Shown here: positions 50,339 to 60,336 of the stretch, in pieces | Layout: each line of letters starts with the position of its first letter | How positions within the stretch are numbered: the first letter of the stretch is position 1 | Origin: Mogibacterium neglectum | Lineage (GTDB): Bacteria > Bacillota > Clostridia > Peptostreptococcales > Anaerovoracaceae | Assembly (NCBI RefSeq): GCF_030644205.1 | Contig: NZ_CP128647.1 | Coordinates: forward strand, 1,673,615-1,737,614 | DNA length: 64,000 nt | Direction of reading: 5' to 3' | Program-made: the position numbers and the translations under genes | The notes under the pieces: generated by a model | What the model was told of the DNA's origin: nothing | The model's input: the letters and a program-made list of their open reading frames with translations, nothing else | The model's database searches: none

Positions 50339-51669
50339 CTATAAGCCTCATCTGCTCTCTCTTTTACGCAAGAGCAGCGCATTCCATCATCCGTAATTCC
50401 GTGATCCTTACATATTGGACACTTGTATTTAACTTCCAAATAATCCTCTGGATACCCATTCACTGCAAGGAACTCTTTCTTTTGCTCAATGAGTTCCCTC
50501 TGCCTCTGCAGCAGTTCGGTTCGTTTTTCCTTACCTATACTGCCAAGTCCAGTGAGGAGCTTTTCTTTTATATCCGCCTCGATGCTTGCAAACTTCTGCA
50601 TTATCGGCATTTCAGTTTCGAGCTTCTGTTGTTTTTCCTTCTGATCGTGTATAGCCTTCTCTCTGAGGTATTTATAGTATTCCTCTAGGACTCGTTTACT
50701 GACATTTACGCTACCATCTGAATTTGCATTTCCAGACTTTTCTGTTTTCATCGTTTTGCCGCCAGCATATCTAGCACCTTGGTCGTTGTTCTGGTTATGC
50801 GTTTGGTAGTTAGGCTCGATTCCTCCAACCTTGCGATATTTATTTTCTAAAACAGCATCGACATATCTAAGTGATGGCTCACGCTTTCCTGCAGTGAGCT
50901 TCACAGCTTCAAGAACTTCTTCGATGTTGTATCCGAAATTATCAAACCAGCGATCCATCATCTCACAGTCGCCAGAGGTCCATTGGCGATTAAACCCAAT
51001 TTCCTTGAATATTCTGCCGTATAGGTATCTTCGTTTCGCATCCTTATCCAGAAGCGCCTTTACATCAGCTTCCGTATTACAGCCTTCCTTATGCCAATTA
51101 ATAGCGACTTTATTGATATAGCGAATATCGCTATGACCGTTATCACTGCTGTATTTTATCGCATAAGCATATACCTCTGGTGAAACTCCGAATGTGCCAA
51201 TCGTATCGGCAATCTTGCGTGCATCACTAGAAGGAATGCTCCTCCCACTCACACTCTCGTAGGTATCATACAGATGCTTTAGGTCGAGATTTACAAGGCG
51301 TGAATCCTGTTCTTCTGACTCATTGCCAGAACCCCTACTCTTTTTGTTTCCGTAAAATCTTGAAATCTGGCTCAGAAAAACTACTCTATATGAATCGTCA
51401 TCAGGCATATAGTCTCGTCTGATTACCCCCACACTCTCCCAGTAGTCCCACGCAGCGTCGATTTCATCTGGAGTGATACCAAGAACATTTGCAGTCTTAT
51501 TTCTGTCCTCTACAATTCCGTGTCTTGCACTCATCAAACCGAGCAAATACACCTTTACATAGTCACCGTTCGCACTGGTAAAGAACTCATTTATCATGAG
51601 GTTCTCGACTTCCGTGCTAAACAGGTAGACATCTTTATTCTGTTCCGTAACAAACTCAGTGTTGTTCAT
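50311..51669 (-). CDS. DnaD-domain protein with a helicase-loader-type zinc finger at the C-terminus
   Basis: 452 residues from MNNTEFVTEQNKD (AAGGAG upstream; 27 further upstream codons are open without support). N-terminal DnaD-like winged-helix part (1-120), two DnaB_2/DnaD helical repeats (about 145-290; SDARKIADTIGTFGVSPEVY, FGYNIEEVLEAVKLTAGKRE), then 320-452 resembling the N-terminus of clostridial DnaC/DnaI helicase loaders: RELIEQKKEFLAVNGYPEDY and CPICKDHGITDDGMRCSC with four cysteines. The AAA+ ATPase domain normally following that finger is missing; the frame ends 16 residues later. Directly precedes dnaB's downstream side; participates presumably in primosome assembly. Confidence 0.82.
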   Translation of the reverse strand: MNNTEFVTEQNKDVYLFSTEVENLMINEFFTSANGDYVKVYLLGLMSARHGIVEDRNKTANVLGITPDEIDAAWDYWESVGVIRRDYMPDDDSYRVVFLSQISRFYGNKKSRGSGNESEEQDSRLVNLDLKHLYDTYESVSGRSIPSSDARKIADTIGTFGVSPEVYAYAIKYSSDNGHSDIRYINKVAINWHKEGCNTEADVKALLDKDAKRRYLYGRIFKEIGFNRQWTSGDCEMMDRWFDNFGYNIEEVLEAVKLTAGKREPSLRYVDAVLENKYRKVGGIEPNYQTHNQNNDQGARYAGGKTMKTEKSGNANSDGSVNVSKRVLEEYYKYLREKAIHDQKEKQQKLETEMPIMQKFASIEADIKEKLLTGLGSIGKEKRTELLQRQRELIEQKKEFLAVNGYPEDYLEVKYKCPICKDHGITDDGMRCSCVKERADEAYRWNKDRQIK

Positions 51670-51701
51670 GGTTCTCCTTGAAAATGCTTGTTTATTCAAA
51701 T

Positions 51702-53063
51702 CTATACTGTGTACTCGAGGTTTCCGAACTTCGTGTATCTTGCAATCCAAGCCAGGTTAACGGTTCCCGTCGGACCGCTTCTGTGCTTGGATATTATTAC
51801 TTCACATGTGTTGCCAGATGAAGTGTCAGCCTCTTCATCCTCATTTTGATAATAATCATCCCTCTTTAGGAACACTACGATATCTGCGTCCTGCTCGATT
51901 GAGCCAGACTCTCTGAGGTCAGACAGCATCGGACGATGATCCTTACGCTGCTCGGAGGCACGAGAAAGCTGTGATAACAGGATTACACAGACGTCAAGCT
52001 CCTTTGCAAGAATTTTGATGCTTCTGGTAATAGCACTGATTTCATTAGTTCTGTTATCTCCACCGTAGCCTAGAGACATAAGCTGTAGGTAATCGATAAT
52101 CACAAGGTCTAGCCCATTCTTCTCCTTGAGCCTTCTGCACTTGTTTTTCATCTCGAGAATCGAAATCTGCGCTGTATCGTCAATGTTTAGATTTACACTC
52201 TCGAACTTCTCCTGAGCCATATCGATGCTGAACCATTCATCGTCTTCGATTGTTCCATTCTTGATATGTTCCATATCGACTCTTGCTGACATGGCGAGCA
52301 TTCTCTGTCCGAGCTGCTCTTTAGACATCTCCATACTAAACACAAGCACTGAATGTCCTGCCATCGCTGCATTTTCCGCTACGTTAAGAGCAAATGCGGT
52401 TTTTCCCATACCAGGTCTAGCCGCAAGCACAACAAGGTCGGTCTTCTTGAGACCGCCCAGCATTTTATCAATATCTCTAAATCCAGTTGTAATACCTGGA
52501 AGCCGTCCTTTGTTTCTCACCAGCTCATTTATCTGGAGAATATTAGTCTGTAGGACTTCTTGAATCGGTGAATAATTCTTGCGTTGCGAAGCCTGTGCGA
52601 TTGAAAAAATCTCTTTCTCCGCTTCATCTAGAATCAGCTCACTATCCATGCTCCCATCATACGCATTCTTGCGCATGGTATCAGCCGACTTGATGAGCTT
52701 TCGCATCTTCGACTTATCCACAACCGTGAGTGCATAGAACTTTGCATTTGAAGGATTGATTGCATCTCCTGACAGCCTGCTAAGATATGTCATACCACCA
52801 ACTAACTCAAGCTGGTGCACCTTGTTAAGCTCCGCTCTCGTCGTCATTAGGTCAATAGTTATACTTCTTCTGAACATGCTCATGAACATCTTATATATCT
52901 CTTGATGTTCCTTGAGATAAAAATCTTCTGGCTTAAGTATATCAACGACATCCTGCACGGCGTCGTCGCTGAGCATCATCGAGCCCAAAACTGCCTTCTC
53001 CGCTTCTATGTCTTTCGGAGGCTCTAGAGCCTCCGAAAGCTGACTATTTATTTCATTTGGCAT
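51702..53063 (-). CDS. dnaB: Replicative DNA helicase DnaB
   Basis: 453 residues: N-terminal primase/loader-binding domain (EPPKDIEAEKAVLGSMMLSD), RecA-like ATPase with Walker A ARPGMGKTAFALNVA (about 214-228), Walker B LVIIDYLQLM, and LSQLSRASEQR, SDLRESGSIEQDADIV. No intein. GAGG in the end of rplI precedes its ATG, two bases after the rplI stop. Codons 9-17 contain a perfect 28-base palindrome (see findings). Confidence 0.96.
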   Translation of the reverse strand: MPNEINSQLSEALEPPKDIEAEKAVLGSMMLSDDAVQDVVDILKPEDFYLKEHQEIYKMFMSMFRRSITIDLMTTRAELNKVHQLELVGGMTYLSRLSGDAINPSNAKFYALTVVDKSKMRKLIKSADTMRKNAYDGSMDSELILDEAEKEIFSIAQASQRKNYSPIQEVLQTNILQINELVRNKGRLPGITTGFRDIDKMLGGLKKTDLVVLAARPGMGKTAFALNVAENAAMAGHSVLVFSMEMSKEQLGQRMLAMSARVDMEHIKNGTIEDDEWFSIDMAQEKFESVNLNIDDTAQISILEMKNKCRRLKEKNGLDLVIIDYLQLMSLGYGGDNRTNEISAITRSIKILAKELDVCVILLSQLSRASEQRKDHRPMLSDLRESGSIEQDADIVVFLKRDDYYQNEDEEADTSSGNTCEVIISKHRSGPTGTVNLAWIARYTKFGNLEYTV

Positions 53064-53065
53064 GT

Positions 53066-53512
53066 TTATTCCTCAGTAACAGTTACCTTGATACGAGCTG
53101 TAATCTCGGTGTACAGCTTGATATCTACCTCGTGTTCTCCAATTTCCTTAATTGGTTTAATCAGTACGATTTTCTTCTTATCGACATCGAGCTTTGTCTG
53201 CTCCTTGATTGCGTTAGCAATATCCATCGAAGTAACTGATCCGAATAGCTTTCCGCCTTCACCAACCTTAGTCTTAAGCTTTATGGCCTCTCCTTCGAGC
53301 ACCTTTTTAACCTGATTAGCCTCAGCCTTATCTAGTGCAATCTGCTCTTCGCGGTTAGCTTTGTCTCTCTTAACCTTTGCGAGATTTGAAGGAGTAGCCT
53401 CAATTGCAAATCCACCTGGAATTAAGCGATTTCTTGCGTAACCGTCACTTACCTTAACAACGTCCCCGGCTTTACCCGTTCCTTTAACGTCTTTCTTTAA
53501 AATAATCTGCAT
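53066..53512 (-). CDS. rplI: 50S ribosomal protein L9
   Basis: 148 residues from [20 protein letters not shown], with [20 protein letters not shown] and a C-terminal domain ending [12 protein letters not shown]. The frame stays open 36 codons upstream, but the canonical L9 start has AGGGC upstream. Between gdpP and dnaB, the standard Firmicute order. Confidence 0.96.
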   Translation of the reverse strand: MQIILKKDVKGTGKAGDVVKVSDGYARNRLIPGGFAIEATPSNLAKVKRDKANREEQIALDKAEANQVKKVLEGEAIKLKTKVGEGGKLFGSVTSMDIANAIKEQTKLDVDKKKIVLIKPIKEIGEHEVDIKLYTEITARIKVTVTEE

Positions 53513-53702
53513 ATTGCCCTCCTTTTTCTTCTGTGCAATCCCTATCAATTTTATTTTACTAATTTCCATCGCTTGGATTCTTGTTGTTCTTGTAAATCCT
53601 TTTTTAATTAACCTACACATTTTTCAAAGACAGAAATTTTGTTAGTATATTGGAACATCTTCGAAGTTATTCGCATATAGATGCTTTTGAACTTATCCGC
53701 CC

Positions 53703-55505
53703 CTACTCCTGTCCGTAGGTATCTAACTCTTCACTCTCCATACCTAAATACTCCGGTACTATCTTCTTGAGTTCTGCTATTACTTCTTCTGGCTCCATGT
53801 CAGTCTGGGCACCTGCTGAATTCAGATGTCCTCCACCGTTAAATCTCTCCATGATCACCTGAACGTTGACTTCTCCGAGAGATCTCGCGCTTATCACTGT
53901 CTTTCCCTTATCGTTCTTACCAGCGGCAAATGAAGCCTTCACGCCTTTAACCATTAGCAGCTCATCCGCAACCTGTGCATTGATAATCTGTGCATCTGTC
54001 GAATATCCCTGAGAAATCGAGAGCGCAACTCCTTCATCCATGTACTCAGCATTGGCAACGGCCTCAGCTCTCATCTGGAACGATGTAACCTCTGACTGGA
54101 AGAACCGCTTAACCTCAGTAGTATCAGCTCCTACGCGCCTTAACCATGCGGAAGCCTCAAATGTCCTTACCCCTGTCTTGATAGAGTATCTGTTCGTATC
54201 CACAGTTATTCCGGCTAGTAGTGCTTCTGCTTCGAATTTGTTAACAATCTTTTTGTTAGATGTATACTGAATGATTTCTGTCATCAGTTCGCTTGCCGAA
54301 GATGCGTATGACTCGACGTATGACAGTATTGCATTGTCTATCGAATCGTCGGACAACCTATGGTGATCGATAACGACAATTTTATCAGCTTTCCCAAGGA
54401 TTTCAGGACATTCAACCATGCCTGGTCTATGAGTATCGACAACTATTACGAGGGTCTTCTCCTCACAAAGTTCTATCGCTTTTTCCCTGTTCACAATCTC
54501 GTAGTCATCGGTCTCAACGGCCTGCTTGTAAATAGCTTGCAACGCCTCGTTGTACTCCTCAATTACAATTGCAACATCCTTCTCCATGTACTTCGCAATT
54601 TTATATGCACCTATCCCGGAACCAAAGCAGTCCATATCTGGCCAGCGATGCCCCATTACAATCACGTTAGAGCTTTCCCTAACTAGCTGCTTTAGTGCGT
54701 GAGCGATAATCCTCGACTTTCCCTTGTTATTCTTCTCCATCGACTGGAGCTTTCCACCGTAATAGTGAGTCCTATCACCATTCTTGACTACAGCTTGGTC
54801 TCCACCGCGGCCCATAGCAAGATCGAGTGCGGCCTCTGCAAGTTCTGTAGCCTCCTGCAGGTTTCGTACTCCCATTCCAACGCCTATACTGAGACTAACT
54901 GGAAAATCATCTTTAGTCTGGATAGCTCTAATGGTGTCCAGAATAGAGAATCTTCCCTCTACCAAATTATCAACGTCTCTTCTATAGAGTGTCGCAAGAT
55001 ATGTATCCTCGCTTATGTTTTCTATCGCAGCATTGTTAGATTCTGCCCATTTACTGAGAATTTTATCCACCTCCGCAGGCACTGTCATCTTGCTGTCTGA
55101 CGGGGAATTTGAAATCAGCTCGTCATAGTTATCTAGGCTGATATACATCTGGCATACATGCTCATCCCTGTAGTTTGAACGTAATGTTTCTCGCTCAGTA
55201 ACATTGTTGAAAAAGACAGTTATTATACCCTCTTCCAACTCCTCGCGAGTTGTGTTTAATACAAATATCTGTTCATTGCGCTTTATCTTGACTTCCGCTC
55301 CTGTGTCGCGGGCCTCTTCTAAATCTTCAAGTTTGCTTCCAGTAAGCGCAAAGAAATTTCCATCCACTATGTCATCGTAGGCAAACACATTTTTTATAAG
55401 CGAGTTCGCATATACGACGGCTCCTTCTTTATTGACCATACACGCCGGTACCGGCAAGCTCTCCAGAAACTCTGTGCCTGCTATATTTCCTGCGTTTTTG
55501 TTCAT
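53703..55505 (-). CDS. gdpP: Cyclic-di-AMP phosphodiesterase GdpP-like, lacking the membrane anchor
   Basis: 600 residues: PAS-like domain 10-105 (LESLPVPACMVNKEGAVVYA), degenerate GGDEF about 115-245 (GRGGDQ at 232-237), DHH domain (GHRWPDMD 285-292, VIDHH with D380-H381-H382) and DHHA1 (GGGH 557-560, NSAGAQ). Hydrolyses c-di-AMP to pApA in the characterised family. Known GdpP proteins carry two N-terminal membrane helices; this one begins directly with the PAS domain, and only 23 bases lie between its ATG (AGGAG upstream) and the parB stop, so no helices are hidden upstream. It is therefore predicted soluble. Confidence 0.9.
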   Translation of the reverse strand: MNKNAGNIAGTEFLESLPVPACMVNKEGAVVYANSLIKNVFAYDDIVDGNFFALTGSKLEDLEEARDTGAEVKIKRNEQIFVLNTTREELEEGIITVFFNNVTERETLRSNYRDEHVCQMYISLDNYDELISNSPSDSKMTVPAEVDKILSKWAESNNAAIENISEDTYLATLYRRDVDNLVEGRFSILDTIRAIQTKDDFPVSLSIGVGMGVRNLQEATELAEAALDLAMGRGGDQAVVKNGDRTHYYGGKLQSMEKNNKGKSRIIAHALKQLVRESSNVIVMGHRWPDMDCFGSGIGAYKIAKYMEKDVAIVIEEYNEALQAIYKQAVETDDYEIVNREKAIELCEEKTLVIVVDTHRPGMVECPEILGKADKIVVIDHHRLSDDSIDNAILSYVESYASSASELMTEIIQYTSNKKIVNKFEAEALLAGITVDTNRYSIKTGVRTFEASAWLRRVGADTTEVKRFFQSEVTSFQMRAEAVANAEYMDEGVALSISQGYSTDAQIINAQVADELLMVKGVKASFAAGKNDKGKTVISARSLGEVNVQVIMERFNGGGHLNSAGAQTDMEPEEVIAELKKIVPEYLGMESEELDTYGQE

Positions 55506-55528
55506 AAATCTTCTGCTCCTAATTTTGG

Positions 55529-56683
55529 CTACTCTATGCTCCTTAGCATATCTATCAATCTATTCAGCTCATCTGTACTGTAATATTCTATTTCAATCTT
55601 TCCAGTTGACGCCTTTCCATTTATGTTGACCTTTGTGCCAAATATCTTTCTCAACTCATCTTCTACTGCTGCAATTTCCGCATTGATAGAAGGCTTTCTC
55701 TTCTTGCGTTCAGGTCTTGCATCATCCTTTATCTTCTCGGTAAGCCTCTCCGCTGCTCTCACAGACAGTCCATTTCTAACTATCTTGTCACACACTTCCA
55801 GCTGCTTCTTTTCGTCCTTGATTGTGATAATCGTTCTACCGTGTGCGGCGGAGATGCGACCTTCAATAATCATATTCTTAATTTTTTCCGGCAGCTTTAG
55901 AAGTCTGAGCGAATTAGCTATATACGCTCTGCTCTTTCCTAATGCATTTGATACCTGCTCTTGCGTGAACTCGAAGCGTTTAATCATCTCATTAAGCCCG
56001 AGTGCTTCTTCAATAGGATCGAGATTCTCTCGCTGCATATTTTCTATGATAGCAACTATCATATTCTGCTTTTCGTCAAAATTCCTTATTATGCAAGGAA
56101 CCTTCTTGAGCTCAGCAATCCTAGCAGCACGCCACCTTCTCTCACCGGCAACAAGCTCATAGCCATTCGTTACCTTTCTTATGATTAGTGGCTGAATTAC
56201 TCCATTTTCCTTGATTGAGTTTGCAAGGTCTTTTAGTTTCTCTTCATTAAAAGTCTTTCGTGGCTGGTCTTTATTAGGTTTAATATCGTTAATATCAATA
56301 TATAGAACTCTATCCTCTTCTGCATCAACTGCATCAACATTTGATGGTGCAGTTTGTATCACGGAATTTCCACCTTTTTCATTTATTACTACCGAAGCAA
56401 CTGGTCCTTCACTTTGCGACTTTTTTTCTTTACTGCTTTCAAGACTCTTTTCTTTTACGCTATTACTATCTGCTTTGTGTTTGGTTTTACCCTTACTCTT
56501 AGCCTTGCTGTTTGAATTAAAGCGTTCCCTACTTTTATCTCCTGTCACATCATCTATGATGTCAAGAAGTTTTGTATCTATATCTTCTTCCTCATTTTGT
56601 TCCAAGTCTTCTTCGAGCAGAGGAGCAGCATCTGCAAAGAGTGCATCGAGGCCTCTTCCTAGACCACCTTTTCTTTTAGCCAT
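55529..56683 (-). CDS. parB: Chromosome partitioning protein ParB (Spo0J)
   Basis: CTPase clamp that loads at parS and spreads. 384 residues: a charged low-complexity stretch (about 15-120, unusually long), ParB/Srx CTP-binding domain (about 125-220; KDLANSIKENGVIQPLIIRK, LVAGERRWRAAR), HTH (EEALGLNEMIKRFEFTQEQV) and C-terminal dimerisation part ending LNRLIDMLRSIE. Overlaps parA by 8 bases; the two parS sites are about 0.9 kb away, upstream of parA. Confidence 0.96.
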   Translation of the reverse strand: MAKRKGGLGRGLDALFADAAPLLEEDLEQNEEEDIDTKLLDIIDDVTGDKSRERFNSNSKAKSKGKTKHKADSNSVKEKSLESSKEKKSQSEGPVASVVINEKGGNSVIQTAPSNVDAVDAEEDRVLYIDINDIKPNKDQPRKTFNEEKLKDLANSIKENGVIQPLIIRKVTNGYELVAGERRWRAARIAELKKVPCIIRNFDEKQNMIVAIIENMQRENLDPIEEALGLNEMIKRFEFTQEQVSNALGKSRAYIANSLRLLKLPEKIKNMIIEGRISAAHGRTIITIKDEKKQLEVCDKIVRNGLSVRAAERLTEKIKDDARPERKKRKPSINAEIAAVEDELRKIFGTKVNINGKASTGKIEIEYYSTDELNRLIDMLRSIE

Positions 56684-57464
56684 TTTTCTTTTTTCTCCTC
56701 TTTTCTCTATCCAGGAACTCTAATGCAAATTTATTATATGCTTTCGCACCTGCCGACGAAGGATCGTATTTAACGATAGGCATTCCATAGCTTGGTGCTT
56801 CTGCCAGCCTTACATTTCTAGGAATTACCGTCGAGAACACATACTTTCCGAAGTATTTTTTTACTTCCTGCACTACCTGTATTGCTAGATTAGTTCTTCC
56901 ATCAAACATACTGAGTATTACTCCCTCAATCTGAAGGTCTGGGTTCATATTCTTTTTGACAAGCTCCACAGTACTCATAAGCTGGCTAACTCCCTCAAGT
57001 GCATAAAACTCGCACTGGATAGGAATCAGGACACTATCAACAGCTGTAAGCGAGTTGATAGTCAATAAACCAAGCGAAGGTGGACAGTCTATGAATATAT
57101 AATCATATTCTCCTCTAACCTGCTCAATTGCTTTTTTGAGACGTCTTTCTCTTCCTTCGATATTTACAAGCTCAATTTCAGCTCCAGCTAGATCCACGCT
57201 CGCAGGTATGATGTCCAGATTAGCAGTCTTTGTCTGAAGAATAGCTTTATGAACATCATAATCTTTATTAACTAGCACGTCATAAAGAGTATCATTTAAT
57301 TTTCTCTTTTTTATTCCTATTCCACTAGTGGTGTTACCTTGTGGGTCTATATCAATTACTAGAACTTTCTTGCCTTGTACAGCGAGGCAGGCACTCAGGT
57401 TTATATTGGTAGTTGTTTTACCAACGCCACCTTTCTGGTTAAATATTGCTATTGCCTTTCCCAT
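56676..57464 (-). CDS. parA: Chromosome partitioning ATPase ParA (Soj)
   Basis: 262 residues: deviant Walker A KGGVGKTTT (11-19), VIDIDPQGNTTSGIGI, DYIFIDCPPSLGLLTINSLT, PRNVRLAEAPSYGMPIVKYD. Works with ParB on origin segregation and replication control. Start at MGKAIAIFNQ with AAGGAG upstream. Confidence 0.96.
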   Translation of the reverse strand: MGKAIAIFNQKGGVGKTTTNINLSACLAVQGKKVLVIDIDPQGNTTSGIGIKKRKLNDTLYDVLVNKDYDVHKAILQTKTANLDIIPASVDLAGAEIELVNIEGRERRLKKAIEQVRGEYDYIFIDCPPSLGLLTINSLTAVDSVLIPIQCEFYALEGVSQLMSTVELVKKNMNPDLQIEGVILSMFDGRTNLAIQVVQEVKKYFGKYVFSTVIPRNVRLAEAPSYGMPIVKYDPSSAGAKAYNKFALEFLDREKRRKKKNG

Positions 57465-57583
57465 ATAAGTCTCCTTTTTGAGATTTCACTAGTGTAATTA
57501 TATAATATAATGTCGTTGCTATCCACAAATCTAACTTATTTTTTGTTATGTTTGCGTGAGTTTTTAGTGAAAATCATTCTCAA

Positions 57584-57599
57584 TGTTTCACGTGAAACA
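57584..57599. promoter_or_regulatory. parS site 1
   Basis: TGTTTCACGTGAAACA, the perfect 16-base consensus ParB site, in the parA-rsmG intergenic region. Confidence 0.95.
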
Positions 57600-57620
57600 A
57601 TATATAGTGGGTAGCCAAAA

Positions 57621-57636
57621 TGTTTCACGTGAAACA
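57621..57636. promoter_or_regulatory. parS site 2
   Basis: Second perfect TGTTTCACGTGAAACA, 37 bases from the first (start to start). A close pair next to parAB marks the origin-proximal nucleation site. Confidence 0.95.
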
Positions 57637-57690
57637 TTTTACTTTCCCACTACTAAATTTCTAAAATCCATAACATGAACTAAGATACTT

Positions 57691-58398
57691 TTAACGTATC
57701 GGACTCTTTTTTGCAACTCCTGGCTTTCGAGGAAATCTCTTAGGTGTGCGTTTAATCTTTTTTATAAAAATCAGTCTATGTCCAGATATAGTGTTCTTAT
57801 CCTCTGAAGGATTCTCTATCTTGTCAACCTTACCGCCAAGGACTTTAATAGCAGTCTCTGCAGCATCAATTTCTTCTTCTGCGCCTTCTCCTTTATATGG
57901 GATAAAGTATCCTCCCTGCCTTACTAGTGGCAGGCACCACTCAGATAAGATATCTAGAGAAGCAACAGCGCGAGATACGCACACCTCTACTCTCTCTCTA
58001 TATTTAACGTTATGTCCCATATCTTCAGCTCTCGTATGAAGCAGCTCGATATTGTTAATTTCAATCTCGGTAGCAACTTGTTCAATTACCCTAAGCCTTT
58101 TATTAAGAGAGTCAGCAAGAATAAATTTTTTATCTGGATTTGTTATTGCTAGCGGAATACCTGGAAATCCACCGCCAGTACCCATATCAACAATAATTTT
58201 AGCTCTCTGAAACTCATCGTATTCATTACAAGCCAAAGAGTCTACAATATGCTTTTCAAGGAATTCTTCCTCTTCTCTAACTGCTGTAAGATTGATATTC
58301 TCATTGATTTCTAGGATTCTTCGCATGTATCTGACCATCTTGTCAGTTTTATCATTTCCATATCTGTTGTTGAGCTCTGAGATTAAATTATCCTTCAT
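57691..58398 (-). CDS. rsmG: 16S rRNA (guanine527-N7)-methyltransferase
   Basis: About 235 residues from [15 protein letters not shown] (AGAGGA 6 bases upstream); SAM motif [33 protein letters not shown], and [15 protein letters not shown]-terminal basic tail [20 protein letters not shown]. Start overlaps the end of mnmG by 11 bases. Confidence 0.95.
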   Translation of the reverse strand: MKDNLISELNNRYGNDKTDKMVRYMRRILEINENINLTAVREEEEFLEKHIVDSLACNEYDEFQRAKIIVDMGTGGGFPGIPLAITNPDKKFILADSLNKRLRVIEQVATEIEINNIELLHTRAEDMGHNVKYRERVEVCVSRAVASLDILSEWCLPLVRQGGYFIPYKGEGAEEEIDAAETAIKVLGGKVDKIENPSEDKNTISGHRLIFIKKIKRTPKRFPRKPGVAKKSPIR

Positions 58399-60334
58399 AC
58401 TCATTCCTCTTACTTCTTTCAATGCTTCTTCTTTCTTTCTCTAAATAAATCAAAAGCACATTTATGTCCGCAGGAGAAACACCACTAATCCTACTTGCCT
58501 GGCCGATATTCATAGGATTTATTTCAGAGAGTTTTTGTCTAGCTTCAAGTCTAAGCCCGTTGATTTCATCGTAGTTTATACTTTTAGGGAGCTTTTTATT
58601 CTCAAGTTTTTTCATCTTTTCGACCTGAGCTAACTGCTTGTCGATATAGCCTGCATACTTAATTCTGACTTCAACTTCGTATCTCTCAGCTCTATTAAGC
58701 TGTGGTCTTTTCTCATCATCAATAACCTTTAATGCTTCATATGAAATCTCTGGTCTTCTTAGAAGATCATAAAACGTAATATTATTATTGGTTGCCTCAT
58801 GACTGCCTTGAGATACTAGAAATTCATTAAGTTTACTAAATTCAGTATACTTATTTCTCAGTCTTTCTATCTCTCCATCTACAAGCTTTTTCTTTGAGAT
58901 AAACTTAGAATATCTCTCATCAGAAACAAGCCCATACTCGTAACCTATCTCCGTTAGACGTCGATCTGCATTGTCCTGCCTCAGAATAAGCCTAAATTCC
59001 GCTCTAGACGTCATTATTCTATAAGGCTCCATAGTACCTTTAGTCACTAAATCGTCGATTAGAACGCCAATATAGGCCTCGTTTCTTCCGAGCACCAGAG
59101 GATTTTTACCATTAATCTTACGTGCAGCATTTATTCCAGCTATAAGACCTTGTGCTGCGGCCTCCTCATATCCGGAGCTACCATTAAACTGCCCTGCACA
59201 GAACATATTATCAATAAGCTTACTCTCAAGGCTCGGTTTCAGAGTTGTCGGATCTACGCAATCATACTCTATAGCATACGCAGGTCTAACAATCTCAGCA
59301 TGTTCAAGTCCTGGAATAGTGCGATAGAATTTCTCCTGCACATCCTCAGGCAAGCTTGAAGACATGCCCTGAATATACATCTCATCAGTATCTAGACCTT
59401 CAGGCTCAACGAAGAGCTGATGTCTATCCCTATCCTTAAATCTAGAAACCTTATCCTCAATAGAAGGACAATATCTAGGACCTACACCTATAATGTTGCC
59501 GGAGTACATCGCTGAACGATCTATATTTTCAATGATAATCATGTGTGTCTCGCTATTAGTATATGAAAGCCAGCAAGATATTTGGTTTCTGCCGAGATCC
59601 TTTCCTTCATTCATAAATGAAAAAGGAATAATTTCATCATCTCCATCCTGCTGCTTCATTTTGTCATAATCAAGCGTCGAAGCTAGCATTCTTGCAGGTG
59701 TTCCAGTCTTAAATCTGCGCATCGGAAGTCCATATTCATGAAGTTTATCCGCAAGCTCCATAGATGGAGCAAGACCGCTTGGTCCGCTGTAATAAGCACT
59801 TTCACCGATGAATACCTTTCCTGCAAGAAAGGTTCCTGTGCACATAATTACAGCTTTAGCCATGTAAATAGAATTAGTTCTCGTAATCACTCCACACGTA
59901 GCACCGTCTTCGATAATAAGGTCAACCACCTCAGCTTGCTTAAGGCTGAGTTTTTCTTCATTCTCAATGGTCTTCTTCATCTCGAGATGATATCTCGTCT
60001 TATCCGCCTGTGCACGAAGCGAATGAACAGCCGGTCCTTTAGATGTGTTAATCATTTTGCTCTGAATAAATGTCTTATCGATGTTAAGTCCCATCTCTCC
60101 ACCAAGCGCATCTATTTCACACACGAGATGACCCTTTCCAGTTCCTCCTATAGAAGGATTGCAAGGCATCATTGCAACAGATTCTAGGTTCATCGAGAGC
60201 AGCAGTGTCTCGCATCCGATTCTTGCAGCAGCAAGTCCTGCCTCGCATCCCGCATGTCCAGCTCCTACTATAACTACGTCGTATTCACCCATAAGACTAT
60301 ATTTATTTGAATTTTTTATTTCCTGCAAATTCAT
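58388..60334 (-). CDS. mnmG: tRNA uridine-5-carboxymethylaminomethyl modification enzyme MnmG (GidA)
   Basis: FAD enzyme that with MnmE forms cmnm5U34 in tRNAs. About 648 residues: [120 protein letters not shown]. Three in-frame Mets are possible starts (60352, 60334, 60292); none has a strong site. I chose MNLQEIKN; the last is closest to other family starts. Confidence 0.95.
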   Translation of the reverse strand: MNLQEIKNSNKYSLMGEYDVVIVGAGHAGCEAGLAAARIGCETLLLSMNLESVAMMPCNPSIGGTGKGHLVCEIDALGGEMGLNIDKTFIQSKMINTSKGPAVHSLRAQADKTRYHLEMKKTIENEEKLSLKQAEVVDLIIEDGATCGVITRTNSIYMAKAVIMCTGTFLAGKVFIGESAYYSGPSGLAPSMELADKLHEYGLPMRRFKTGTPARMLASTLDYDKMKQQDGDDEIIPFSFMNEGKDLGRNQISCWLSYTNSETHMIIIENIDRSAMYSGNIIGVGPRYCPSIEDKVSRFKDRDRHQLFVEPEGLDTDEMYIQGMSSSLPEDVQEKFYRTIPGLEHAEIVRPAYAIEYDCVDPTTLKPSLESKLIDNMFCAGQFNGSSGYEEAAAQGLIAGINAARKINGKNPLVLGRNEAYIGVLIDDLVTKGTMEPYRIMTSRAEFRLILRQDNADRRLTEIGYEYGLVSDERYSKFISKKKLVDGEIERLRNKYTEFSKLNEFLVSQGSHEATNNNITFYDLLRRPEISYEALKVIDDEKRPQLNRAERYEVEVRIKYAGYIDKQLAQVEKMKKLENKKLPKSINYDEINGLRLEARQKLSEINPMNIGQASRISGVSPADINVLLIYLEKERRSIERSKRNEYEG

Positions 60335-60336
60335 AC

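Noticed and set aside
55623-56162. 179-codon plus-strand frame across parB
   Set aside because: Antisense shadow of parB; composition dominated by Ser/Leu/Phe, no ribosome site.
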